A stretch of 64,000 nt of DNA from Deinococcus roseus (lineage in GTDB: Bacteria > Deinococcota > Deinococci > Deinococcales > Deinococcaceae), in NCBI RefSeq assembly GCF_014646895.1, contig NZ_BMOD01000001.1, positions 243,172-307,171 of the forward strand. Reading direction: 5' to 3'. The notes below the pieces were generated by a model. It did not search any database, had not been told where the DNA came from, and worked only from the letters and a program-made list of their open reading frames with translations. The stretch's first letter is position 1. Each line of letters starts with the position of its first letter. Below are positions 25,280 through 32,688 of the stretch, piece after piece. The position numbers and the translations under genes were made by a program.

Positions 25280-26212
25280 TCAGGTTTCTTCTTCCAGCAC
25301 GAACTGAGCGCCATGCAAACGCACTTTGCGCAACATCCTGTCTTCGGTGTTGGAGTGCACGGCGGTGATGGTCACATATTTGCTGAGGGGGGTGCGGATC
25401 ACTTTGGGGGCCAGCACCTCTTCCAGCTGGAAAATTCCCGCCGGGTTGTTGTAAATGGCCCGGATTTCGATGGGAGTGTCTTTGCCTTTCACAATCTTGA
25501 CTTCATCTACAGCCAGCGCACTGAGGCTGTGGATGTCCACACTGCCCAGCATGAACGCTTTGCGCCCACGGCCTTTGGTGATGTCGGTGCCGTCTGCAAC
25601 AGCTGTGATGCCCCCTTCGATGGTCAGGGGTGCAGGGTGCAGGTCGTGGCAGTTGATGCAGTGCAGGATGAAACCTCGCACCTTGGTGCGCTTGTACACA
25701 TCCTCGTAGATTTCTGGCAGGATGCGGTCCAGGATGGGCATGGCCAGAATGACCCCATACTGCTCGTGCTGCTCGCGGTGCACCTCGTTGCCAATGTCGT
25801 GCAGCATGGTGCCCAGAATCACGATCAGGTTGGCATCGTCGATGTCTCCAAAACCACTTTCCACAAAATCGGGTTTGACCCCGCCTTGCAGCAGGAGTTC
25901 CAGAATGGCCAGGGAAGCTGCACCGGTCATCCAGGCATGCACCCGTCCGTGGTCGTTGTAGCCCAGTTTGCGCATGGTGATGTAATTGCTCATGTCCCAG
26001 TGCCCCAGGGCTTCAGGGTCTTTGATCAGCATGTCGTAGGCTTGCAGGGCTTTGGGGTAAGGCGTAAGGTCACTGCGAATGCCCTGGTCCATCTCGTCCA
26101 GGATTTTCTGCCTCGGGCTGGAGAAAGCCACCGCGAGTTCGGTGTTGGCGGGGGTGACTTTCTGAACCTGACCGTCTTCAATCTGGATGCGGAACTTGGT
26201 GTTCTGGTTCAT
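25280..26212 (-). CDS. HD-domain phosphohydrolase
   Basis: A 310-residue metal-dependent phosphohydrolase. HD-domain ligands are NDHGRVHAW (about 86-94), MLHDIGNEVHREQH and ILHCINCHD, followed by GGITAVADGTDITKGRGRKA, the typical end of the HD fold. The substrate (nucleotide or second messenger) cannot be read. The last 60 residues (GIFQLEEVLAPKVIRTPLSK) form a small all-beta domain. AAGGGAG before the ATG. It stands alone. Confidence 0.83.
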   Translation of the reverse strand: MNQNTKFRIQIEDGQVQKVTPANTELAVAFSSPRQKILDEMDQGIRSDLTPYPKALQAYDMLIKDPEALGHWDMSNYITMRKLGYNDHGRVHAWMTGAASLAILELLLQGGVKPDFVESGFGDIDDANLIVILGTMLHDIGNEVHREQHEQYGVILAMPILDRILPEIYEDVYKRTKVRGFILHCINCHDLHPAPLTIEGGITAVADGTDITKGRGRKAFMLGSVDIHSLSALAVDEVKIVKGKDTPIEIRAIYNNPAGIFQLEEVLAPKVIRTPLSKYVTITAVHSNTEDRMLRKVRLHGAQFVLEEET

Positions 26213-26588
26213 GTTCGCTCCCTTTCAGCGGCAATGGTGGGTGTCTGCCAGGTCAATTTTTCAGCACCTCAGTGCCTCGAGGTGGTTTCCATTTTAGGAC
26301 AAAATCTTCCTCGAGAAGTCAGAATCGCGTCAATTCGCTCACACCAACGCAACCTGCCCATAATGTGCTCTTGCAGTTGTAAAAAAGAAGTAATTTATTG
26401 GTTAATTTTTTTTGGTTTCTGATTTTTTTCTCTTTCCATCAGGAATTTTCCATTTCTAACGTGTTTTTTTGAATTCTGGAATTTTCTGTGTCAAAAAATT
26501 TTCTGTTCAAATTTCAAAGCCCATGCTATCTTGTTGGTATTTACAGGGAACAAAGGTGGCCCCCCTCTGTCCCTGCAGGAGGAGCATC
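26213..26588 (+). promoter_or_regulatory. AT-rich spacer with promoter of paralogue D
   Basis: No gene is seen in this 376-base spacer, which becomes very AT-rich from 26381 to 26520. CATGCTATCTTGTTG at 26523-26537 contains an extended -10 box (TGCTATCTT); nearly the same sequence occurs at the same relative place before paralogue E (27356-27370). The -35 region is weak. Confidence 0.55.
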
Positions 26589-27119
26589 ATGACCCTGGCA
26601 CGAACACTGAAAACAGAGCTTCCAGCCTTGCCCAGCATCCTGCTGCCCAGACGGTCAAAACTCGAACAGACGTTGTACTCTCTGCCAGACCACTGGCTGA
26701 TCCGGGAAGACCTGCAGGTGGGGCACCTGACCCAGGTGACTGTGCTGATTTCGGCCCATGGGGTTTTTGCGCTGGTGCCCCAGGAGCCCAGTGGCGTGAT
26801 CCTGCACAACCCCCGCACCTTGCTGGTTGCAGACCAGAACCTGATGCCCCAGGTGCAGGCCGTGCAAAACAACACCGAGTATTTTTCCCGCCAGCTGGGG
26901 GTGCCTGTGTATCCTGTGATGCTCTTTCAGCAGCTTCTGGAAGCCGATGAACTGAAGGCCCGTGCCCTTTACAGCAGCACCGTGCGGGAATGGGAAATCG
27001 ACAATGTCAAAATCGTCACCTGGGACAGCTTAAAGACCTATTTGCTCTCTCACACACGCAAAAAACTCAGCTGGGAGGACACCATGCGCCTCAGCCAGAA
27101 GATGCGCACATTGTACTGA
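26589..27119 (+). CDS. Paralogue D of the NERD-like small protein family
   Basis: A 176-residue protein. Core: TLYSLPDHWLIREDLQVG (about 28-45), TVLISAHGVFALVPQEPSG, LLVAD, a helix (MPQVQAVQNNTEYFSRQLG), VPVYPVMLFQQL, and a C-terminal helix ending RLSQKMRTLY. The last segment VREWEIDNVKIVTWDSLKTY is closely matched in paralogue E (RQEWESGELVILTWEGLKPY), so D and E are the closest pair. GGAGGAG before the ATG fixes the start. Transcribed by its own promoter and closed by a terminator. Confidence 0.75.
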   Translation: MTLARTLKTELPALPSILLPRRSKLEQTLYSLPDHWLIREDLQVGHLTQVTVLISAHGVFALVPQEPSGVILHNPRTLLVADQNLMPQVQAVQNNTEYFSRQLGVPVYPVMLFQQLLEADELKARALYSSTVREWEIDNVKIVTWDSLKTYLLSHTRKKLSWEDTMRLSQKMRTLY

Positions 27120-27150
27120 AGACTCTGTATGAAACCTGACAGTCATTTTG

Positions 27151-27181
27151 AGCAGAAGGGAATTCCCTTCTGCTTTTGTTT
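27151..27181 (+). terminator. Terminator of paralogue D
   Basis: AGCAGAAGGG-AATT-CCCTTCTGCT (27151-27174), a perfect palindrome, followed by TTTGTTTT. It has the same AATT loop as the terminator of paralogue B. Confidence 0.9.
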
Positions 27182-27401
27182 TGGAAGTGCAATTCTTTTG
27201 TAATCAATCTGTAACCGAAAAATCAAGATTTGCTGTCTTGTAGCTGAATTCAAACTGTAAACAGACTGAAGTCTGACAGAATTATCACAAATCAAGCAAC
27301 AGTTTTGTTACAGATCCTCTTGACGTATCCACCGTCGCCACATTTCAGATTTTACATGCTATCTTCTTGTTACTGAGCACAGGAGTTCTCTGGAGGTCAA
27401 T
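27182..27401 (+). promoter_or_regulatory. Spacer with promoter of paralogue E
   Basis: AT-rich, no gene. CATGCTATCTTCTTG (27356-27370) repeats the element found before paralogue D. A TTGACG lies at 27320-27325, too far for a normal -35. An inverted repeat ACTGAAGT/short dyads occur around 27255-27285. GGAGGT ribosome site at 27391-27396. Confidence 0.5.
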
Positions 27402-27917
27402 ATGGGTCTTGCTAGAAATCAACAAGCACATCAAGAAATCATCCCCAGCCAGAAGACCATTCTTCATCCTGAAAAAGTGCTATACAGCCTTGCAGATCAC
27501 TGGATCGTCAAAGAAAATGTACGCATCGGTTATGTGGAAGAGAACTTTCTGCTGATCTCCAGCTATGGTGTATATGCCATCTTTCCTCAAGAAGTCCAGG
27601 GACAATTCGCCATGACACCCCGTGGATTCACTGTGGACGGCCAGCACCAGACACCTGTGGTGCAATCCATTCAGGAATCCATCAAACAATTTGAAAGACG
27701 CCTGGGCATCAAAGTTCAGCCCATCATCCTTTACAAAGAACTTCAACAGGAAAGCCGCAACATCACCCTGGGGCCACCCCGCCAGGAATGGGAATCTGGA
27801 GAACTGGTCATCCTGACCTGGGAAGGCCTGAAACCCTACCTGCACTCCCGCGTGCGCTGGTTCCTCAACTGGCCTGACCTGATGAAGCTCTGCAAGCGCC
27901 TCAAAGAACTGTACTGA
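27402..27917 (+). CDS. Paralogue E of the NERD-like small protein family
   Basis: A 171-residue protein. Core: VLYSLADHWIVKENVRIG (about 26-43), LLISSYGVYAIFPQEVQG, FTVDG, a helix, IKVQPIILYKEL, and EWESGELVILTWEGLKPY. The C-terminus LMKLCKRLKELY parallels paralogue D. As in the other copies, no acidic-x-lysine nuclease motif is left. GGAGGT lies 6 bases before the ATG. Followed by a bidirectional terminator. Confidence 0.75.
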   Translation: MGLARNQQAHQEIIPSQKTILHPEKVLYSLADHWIVKENVRIGYVEENFLLISSYGVYAIFPQEVQGQFAMTPRGFTVDGQHQTPVVQSIQESIKQFERRLGIKVQPIILYKELQQESRNITLGPPRQEWESGELVILTWEGLKPYLHSRVRWFLNWPDLMKLCKRLKELY

Positions 27918-27982
27918 GCTGCACCTCGCCCTCCAGAAGAACCCCTGCTTTTCCGATTCGCAACAAGCCAGACGCCAAAAAT

Positions 27983-28011
27983 AAAACCTCTTCCAGATTG
28001 GAAGAGGTTTT
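27983..28011. terminator. Bidirectional terminator
   Basis: AAAACCTCTTCCA (27983-27995), loop GAT, TGGAAGAGGTTTT (27999-28011), between the convergent paralogue E and enoyl-CoA hydratase genes. Confidence 0.9.
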
Positions 28012-28034
28012 CTGCTGGTGCTGCAAAAGCGGGG

Positions 28035-28835
28035 TCATTCCCCTTTGAAATTGGGTTTGCGTTTCTCCAGGAAAGCCTGCGTGCCTTCCTTGCGGTCCTC
28101 GGTGGCCACTGCCATGCCAAAGAGATCTGCTTCGATTTCCAGAGCGTCACCAAACGTGGTGTCCATGCCCCTGCGCACAGCCTCTTTGATCAGGCCCACG
28201 GCCAGAGGAGCCGTTTTGGACAGCACATTGCGGGCATACTCCTTGGCACGGTCCAGCGGCTGATCCACCACTTCATTGACCAGACCGATGCTGTGCGCCT
28301 CTCTGGCATCCACCAGACGGCCTGAGATCATGATGTCCAGGGCACGGCCCACCCCCACCAGACGGGGCAAACGCTGGGTTCCACCATAACCAGGAATCAG
28401 ACCCAGGGTGGCTTCTGGAAGGCCCAGTTTGGCCCCAGGAGAAGCAATCCTCAGGTCACAGGCCATGGCCAGTTCCAGGCCACCCCCCAGGGCGTAACCA
28501 TTTACAGCAGCAAGGGTCAGAAAAGGCAACTGGGAAATCTGCTGAAAGATGTCCTGACCTTGCAAACTCAGGTCGCGGCCATTGAACGCACCTTCCAGTT
28601 CTGCCACCTCGGTGATGTCAGCACCTGCCACAAAAGCTTTGTCTCCTCCACCAGTGACAATCAGGGCTTCCACTTCGGGGTTCTCCTCGATCAGCATGAT
28701 GGCCTCTGCGATTTCACGGAAGGTCTCGATGTTGAGGGCATTCAGGCTCTTGGGGCGGTTGATGGTGAGGATCCCCAGAGGACCATCCTGATCCAGGGTG
28801 ATGTTTTCAAATTCTGCTTCCAGCATGTTGTTCAT
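28035..28835 (-). CDS. Enoyl-CoA hydratase/isomerase family protein
   Basis: A 266-residue crotonase-fold enzyme that hydrates trans-2-enoyl-CoA in fatty acid breakdown. Both catalytic glutamates of true hydratases are present, in NGYALGGGLELA and LGLPEATLGLIPG, together with the oxyanion-hole segment FVAGADI. AGGAGG precedes the ATG at 28835. The chain length preference cannot be read. Its neighbours are not other beta-oxidation genes. Confidence 0.92.
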   Translation of the reverse strand: MNNMLEAEFENITLDQDGPLGILTINRPKSLNALNIETFREIAEAIMLIEENPEVEALIVTGGGDKAFVAGADITEVAELEGAFNGRDLSLQGQDIFQQISQLPFLTLAAVNGYALGGGLELAMACDLRIASPGAKLGLPEATLGLIPGYGGTQRLPRLVGVGRALDIMISGRLVDAREAHSIGLVNEVVDQPLDRAKEYARNVLSKTAPLAVGLIKEAVRRGMDTTFGDALEIEADLFGMAVATEDRKEGTQAFLEKRKPNFKGE

Positions 28836-28873
28836 GTGTTTCCTCCTGCCGTTTAAAGGCTTTTACCTGTTTT

Positions 28874-29599
28874 CTACTTGTTTTCTTCTGCATGCATCAG
28901 ACAGAAGGCTTCTAACGCCACCTCAATCATGCTGTGCACGCTTTGCCTGAGCATGCTGGGCTCCACAAACTCAGGGTCCCCAATGTTGTTGCTGGCCACA
29001 GCCATGCAACCTGCATGCACCCCATGCAATGCCGCCACCGTGAAAATGGCACTGGCTTCCATCTCAAAGCCCAGCACCCCACGGGAGGCCCAGAGTTTAG
29101 CATGTTCCGGGGTGCTGGCATAAAAAGCATCCTCGGTCATGATCAGGCCGATGTGGTGTTTGACCCTTCCATCTCTGGCCGCCTGCACTGCAGCTTCCAG
29201 AATTCTGTAACTGGCAATGGGAGCGTAAGGTGCACCACCAAAAAACTGCCGGGTGGTCCCATCGTTGGGCACACTGGCCTGGGCAATCACCAGGTCTCCG
29301 GGCCTGACCCTGGGATGGGATGCACCCAGGGTGCCCACCCTGAGCAGGCAGCGACCACCCAGACGGATGGTTTCTTCCGTGACGATGGCGGCACTCGGGC
29401 AGCCCATCCCGGTGGTCTGCACACTGATGGGAACCCCTTTGTAGGTTCCGGTGTACCCCAGCAGTTGACGGTTGTCGGTGTAAAGCACGGGGTCCTGAAG
29501 AAAAGTCTCAGCAATCCAGCGTGAACGGTTCGGGTCACCGGGCAGCAGCACAAATTCGGCCACCTGACCGGGCTCTGCATGAAGATGAATTTCACCCAT
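28874..29599 (-). CDS. deoD: Purine nucleoside phosphorylase, DeoD type, Asn204 variant
   Basis: A 241-residue hexameric-type nucleoside phosphorylase that splits nucleosides with phosphate. Motifs: LLPGDPNRSRWIAETFL, LGYTGTYKGVPISVQTTGMG and GFEMEASAIF. Aligned without gaps from EMEA, the catalytic Asp204 of E. coli DeoD falls on Asn204 (ASNNI), which suggests preference for 6-oxopurines (guanosine/inosine) rather than adenosine; this is inference from the known role of that residue. No ribosome site: TATACT (rc of 29606-29611) ends 6 bases before the ATG, so a leaderless mRNA is expected. The heptamer repeat at 29617 overlaps the expected -35 region. Confidence 0.88.
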   Translation of the reverse strand: MGEIHLHAEPGQVAEFVLLPGDPNRSRWIAETFLQDPVLYTDNRQLLGYTGTYKGVPISVQTTGMGCPSAAIVTEETIRLGGRCLLRVGTLGASHPRVRPGDLVIAQASVPNDGTTRQFFGGAPYAPIASYRILEAAVQAARDGRVKHHIGLIMTEDAFYASTPEHAKLWASRGVLGFEMEASAIFTVAALHGVHAGCMAVASNNIGDPEFVEPSMLRQSVHSMIEVALEAFCLMHAEENK

Positions 29600-29616
29600 A
29601 GCGGTAGTATAACTTA

Positions 29617-29696
29617 GCGGTCAGCGGTCAGCAGTCAGCGGTCAGCCAAAACCCCAGAAAGCTGAAGCAAAAGACCCTGGGTTGCTGATCGGCTCC
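29617..29696. repeat. Heptamer array element upstream of deoD
   Basis: Four copies of GCRGTCA in tandem (29617-29644) followed by GCCAAAA, an inner hairpin AACCCCAG.../CTGGGTT, and an inverted heptamer-like end GCTGATCGGCTC (about 29684-29696). The same layout recurs at 30388-30553. Confidence 0.7.
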
Positions 29697-29708
29697 TCTC
29701 CCCTTGCT

Positions 29709-30359
29709 TCAGCTGACCAGAACCCCATCCAGCAAATGCAAAATGCGGTCTGCACGGCTGGCCAGGGGTTCATCATGGGTGACCAGCAGGACTCCAGAGC
29801 CGCGCTCACGGGCCAGTTCCAGCAGCAGGTGCATCACCTCCTGGGTGTTGTGCTGGTCCAGGTTGCCGGTGGGTTCATCTGCCAGGATCACCGAGGGGCG
29901 GTTGAGGACTGCACGCACCAGGGCCACCCTCTGCCTTTCCCCACCTGAAAGCTGAGAAGGATAATGCTGCAAACGGTGGGAAAGGCCCACCCTGGCCAGC
30001 AGTTCCAGCGCTTCTTGCTGCTCATGTTTTGCCTGAATCCAGCTGGGCACCAGGGCATTGTGCAGCACCGTCAGGTCGCTGAGCAGGTAATGCTGCTGAA
30101 AGACCAGACCGATGTGCTGGTTCCGCAGGCGGTCCAGGGGGGTTCCTTTGAGGGTGCTCACCTGGGCGGTTCCCCACATCACCTTCCCAAGGGTGGGACG
30201 CTCCAGACCTGCCAGCAAGTGCAGAAGGGTGCTTTTTCCGCTGCCGGAAGGTCCGGTCAGGGCAACGACCTCTCCAGGATTCAGCTGCAGGCTGACCCCT
30301 TTCAGGACTTCCGTGTTTCCAAAGGTATGGTGGATCTCAAGCGCTTGCAGCACAGACAC
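29709..30359 (-). CDS. ABC transporter ATPase, LolD/MacB type
   Basis: A 216-residue ATP-binding subunit. Walker A GPSGSGKST, Q-loop LVFQQHYLLSDLTVLHN, signature QLSGGERQRVALVRA, Walker B SVILADEPTGNLD and switch His in VTHDE are complete. The LolD/MacB subgroup works with FtsX-like permeases in lipoprotein release or efflux, but no permease gene is adjacent. Start GTG 30359 has no ribosome site; TAGGAT (rc of 30366-30371) lies exactly 6 bases upstream. The gene is bracketed by two heptamer-repeat elements. Confidence 0.88.
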   Translation of the reverse strand: MSVLQALEIHHTFGNTEVLKGVSLQLNPGEVVALTGPSGSGKSTLLHLLAGLERPTLGKVMWGTAQVSTLKGTPLDRLRNQHIGLVFQQHYLLSDLTVLHNALVPSWIQAKHEQQEALELLARVGLSHRLQHYPSQLSGGERQRVALVRAVLNRPSVILADEPTGNLDQHNTQEVMHLLLELARERGSGVLLVTHDEPLASRADRILHLLDGVLVS

Positions 30360-30387
30360 CGGACCATCCTAGCATGCTGAAAGGAAA

Positions 30388-30553
30388 GCAATCAGCGATC
30401 AGCCATCAGCCGTCAGCCAAAAGCCCGCTGGTGTGCCCTGGCTTTTGAAGGAGAAAAATGTTCAAGAAGCAGATCAAATGCTTCTGAACCGAATGAGGGG
30501 TCCTGTGGACCCAGAGGTAAGCTTTGCATTTACGGATCGCTGATGGCTGAACA
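30388..30553. repeat. Small element with heptamer array and inverted end
   Basis: Starts with four GCNRTCA heptamers (30388-30415), then GTCAGCCAAAAGCCC, and ends with GGATCGCTGATGGCTGAAC (30535-30553), whose reverse complement repeats CAGCCATCAGCGATC of the left end. Inside are three hairpins: AAAAGCC/GGCTTTT, GAAGCA/TGCTTC and GGTCC/GGACC. It may be a small non-autonomous repeat element or a structured RNA. Confidence 0.55.
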
Positions 30554-30600
30554 CCCAGATGTGATGGTTTAGGCAGGTGTTTCAGCGATTTGTCACAGAT

Positions 30601-30630
30601 TTACCATTTTGCCCACTTCAGGCTTAGAAT
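30601..30630 (+). promoter_or_regulatory. Leaderless promoter of the CRP/FNR gene
   Basis: TTACCA (30601-30606), an 18-bp spacer and TAGAAT (30625-30630), then exactly 6 bases to ATG 30637. Confidence 0.65.
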
Positions 30631-30636
30631 GTGCAC

Positions 30637-31338
30637 ATGCAATCCAGCCAAGCCATCACGGACTTGCAAAACCAGACCCTTTTTGCTGACCTTCCCGAGG
30701 AGGCCATCCACCGCATTGCCCAGTCGGCCATCCTGCGCAACTACAGCGCCGGAAACGCCCTGTTCGATCAGGAGGAGGGCGGCGAGGCCCTGTACCTGAT
30801 TGTCAGCGGTGAAATTGGCATTGAGCATTACGGAGCGCTCGGGCAGGAACGGGTGATCAACCAGATGTATGCGCCATGCATCGTGGGGGAAGTGGCGGTT
30901 TTGACCCATGTTCCCCGCACTGCCACCGCACGCTGCCTGACTGCAGTTCGCTGCTATGTGATCTACCGGGACATCTTCAAGGAACTGAGTCGCAAGTATC
31001 CGCAGATTTTGTGGAACCTCGCCAGCATTCTCGCCGAACGCCTCACCCAGACCAACCGCGACCTGACCATGCGCACGTTTGCCAACGCCGAAACCTGGAT
31101 CGCTTACACCCTGCACTCCATGTTTGAAGAGCGTCACCGCAAAAACGTGCCCAAGCACAACGAACTGCCCGTCACCCACGCAGATCTGGCCCGCCGCAGC
31201 GGGAACAGCCGGGAAACCATCACCCGCACCCTCAAAAAGCTGGAAGAAGTCGGTGTGGTGAAAACCCACCCCCGCATGATCAAAATCCTCAATGCCGATG
31301 AGCTGGAAGCCCTGGCCAACGACCTGGGCGACTTCTGA
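30637..31338 (+). CDS. CRP/FNR family transcriptional regulator
   Basis: A 233-residue regulator. Residues 20-135 form a cyclic-nucleotide-binding-type beta-barrel (GNALFDQEEGGEALYLIVSG, GEVAVLTHVPRTATARC), then a dimer helix and a winged helix (THADLARRSGNSRETITRTL followed by KKLEEVGVV). The pocket residues of cAMP binders (E-hydrophobic-R-S/T) read GEVAVLTHVPRTATA, close to the GELAxLxxxPRSATV pattern, so a cyclic nucleotide ligand is possible. No FNR-type cysteine cluster. Start ATG 30637 is set by TAGAAT 6 bases upstream; a GTG at 30631 is the alternative. Confidence 0.88.
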   Translation: MQSSQAITDLQNQTLFADLPEEAIHRIAQSAILRNYSAGNALFDQEEGGEALYLIVSGEIGIEHYGALGQERVINQMYAPCIVGEVAVLTHVPRTATARCLTAVRCYVIYRDIFKELSRKYPQILWNLASILAERLTQTNRDLTMRTFANAETWIAYTLHSMFEERHRKNVPKHNELPVTHADLARRSGNSRETITRTLKKLEEVGVVKTHPRMIKILNADELEALANDLGDF

Positions 31339-31345
31339 TTGGTTT

Positions 31346-32479
31346 TTAGAGCCTTTCCAGTTGCTTTAAAGCCTCCTGCCTGACCTCTTCATGGGGATCA
31401 TGCAGGAGTTTTTCGATGGTGCCTCTGAGGGTGCGTCTAGACGCACCCTCTGCAAATTGACCCAATACAAATTGACCCAGCGCCCAGGCCGCAGAAGCCC
31501 GCACCTCCCAGGCTTCATCCTGCGTGCCTTTCAAGACCAGGGGCAAATGGGCAGGATCTTTCAGGTTTCCCAGCACCATCAGGGCATTGCGGGCCATGCC
31601 CTTGCGTCTGGGCCTGGAAAAAGCAGTGTGGGCAAATTTGCGGTCAAAATCCCGATTGGATCCCTCAAAGAACTGTGTGAGGTCCGGGTGGGCCAGCTCT
31701 GGATCAGGGATGAGGTTTCGGGCCACACCTCCTGCCTTGATGCTCCAGGGGCACACCTCCAGGCAGTGGTCACAGCCAAACAGCCAGGACCCCAGACTGG
31801 AACGGAATTCCTCTGGAATGGGACCCCGGTGCTCAATGGTCAGGTAGGAGAGGCAACGTCTGGCATCAATCACCCTTCCTTGCTGAATGGCAGAGGTGGG
31901 ACAGGCCTGCACACAGGCAGAGCAGCGGCCACAGCGGTCTGCATGTCTCCCCTGCTCCTCCATTTCCAGATCGGTGAGCAGCACCGCCAGGGTCACAAAA
32001 GCCCCGAGTTTCTGGGAGATCACCATGCCACTTTTGCCCTGCCAGCCCAGAAAAGCCCTGGAGGCCAGTTCCCTTTCCATGATCGGAGCATAATCCACAC
32101 ACCCCCGACTGCTGACCCCCATCTGGGCAGCGGTTTCTTCCAGGCTTTTCAGGAGGGGTTCGATTTGCTGGTGGTAATCGGGGGTCCAGGCGTAGCGGGC
32201 CACCTTGCCCACCCGCACCCCACCTTCCGGAACTTTTAAATCTGGAAAAGCATGGGAAATGCCCAGCACCAGCACGCTTCTGGCTCCGGTCAGGGTGCTG
32301 CCCAGGTCGCTCCTGCGGGGCAACTGCCGGTCCAGATAATCCATTCCTGCCTGAAATCCCCGGTCCAGCCAGTCCTGATAGCGGGAAATGGCTTCTGGTG
32401 GGGTGTGGGCCACTGCCCAGCCTGCCACATCAAACCCGAGGTCCAGTGCTTTTTCCAGAAGGAGGTCCTGCCTGTTCAC
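31346..32479 (-). CDS. queG: Epoxyqueuosine reductase
   Basis: A 377-residue cobalamin and iron-sulfur enzyme for the last step of queuosine tRNA modification. Motifs: YHQQIEPLL, SRGCVDYAP for the active-site region, the two 4Fe-4S cluster motifs CGRCSACVQACP and CDHCLEVCPW, and a C-terminal HEAT-like repeat region (AHLPLVLKGTQDEAWEVRASA). The start GTG 32479 has TATCCT exactly 6 bases upstream and no ribosome site; the open frame continues to 32662 but that part is a repeat element. The HEAT region holds a doubled LGQFVLGQF and a 24-bp palindrome, so the 3' part has been altered by short insertions. It is convergent with the CRP/FNR gene, 7 bases apart. Confidence 0.92.
   Translation of the reverse strand: MNRQDLLLEKALDLGFDVAGWAVAHTPPEAISRYQDWLDRGFQAGMDYLDRQLPRRSDLGSTLTGARSVLVLGISHAFPDLKVPEGGVRVGKVARYAWTPDYHQQIEPLLKSLEETAAQMGVSSRGCVDYAPIMERELASRAFLGWQGKSGMVISQKLGAFVTLAVLLTDLEMEEQGRHADRCGRCSACVQACPTSAIQQGRVIDARRCLSYLTIEHRGPIPEEFRSSLGSWLFGCDHCLEVCPWSIKAGGVARNLIPDPELAHPDLTQFFEGSNRDFDRKFAHTAFSRPRRKGMARNALMVLGNLKDPAHLPLVLKGTQDEAWEVRASAAWALGQFVLGQFAEGASRRTLRGTIEKLLHDPHEEVRQEALKQLERL
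31427..31450. repeat. 24-bp perfect palindrome inside queG
   Basis: Two arms GAGGGTGCGTCT and AGACGCACCCTC join without a loop. It keeps the queG frame and encodes part of EGASRRTLRG. Next to it CAAATTGACCCA is repeated 15 bp apart (31453-31464 and 31468-31479). Confidence 0.9.
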
Positions 32480-32559
32480 GCAGACAGGATACACGACCGG
32501 GGGTATATCGTTTGGGATTTCTGGTGTTGGCGAAGGGTGTTCAAGATTTTGAGCGGCAG

Positions 32560-32629
32560 GGCGAGGCACGCCGTCTTGTGCAAGACGAGGGACCGCAGAA
32601 TGGTCCCTCTGCACGCTCGCCCCTACAGG
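32560..32629 (-). repeat. Dispersed 70-bp repeat, copy 1
   Basis: Read on the minus strand it begins CCTGTAGGGGCGAGCGTG and is equal in length and highly similar to 47498-47567; the first 29 bases are identical. The ends carry the inverted pair GGGCGAG/CTCGCCC, and inside are hairpins GAGGGACC/GGTCCCTC and GTCTTG/CAAGAC. Next to it lies a 17-bp palindrome, CAGGGTGC-A-GCACCCTG (32650-32666), followed by GCGCCCCTAC. Together they fill most of the 32480-32688 spacer upstream of queG. Confidence 0.85.
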
Positions 32630-32688
32630 CTGGTGCAGATTCCTCCCAACAGGGTGCAGCACCCTGCGCCCCTACAAAATGCGATGGC

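Noticed and set aside
29709..30359. Naming the ATPase lolD
   Set aside because: No LolC/E-like permease is adjacent and the subgroup also includes MacB and other exporters.
29617..30553. Regular repeats as a CRISPR array
   Set aside because: The units are 7 bp without spacers and no cas genes are present.
31427..31450. The queG palindrome as a transcription terminator
   Set aside because: It has no loop or T tail and is inside a coding sequence far from a gene end.
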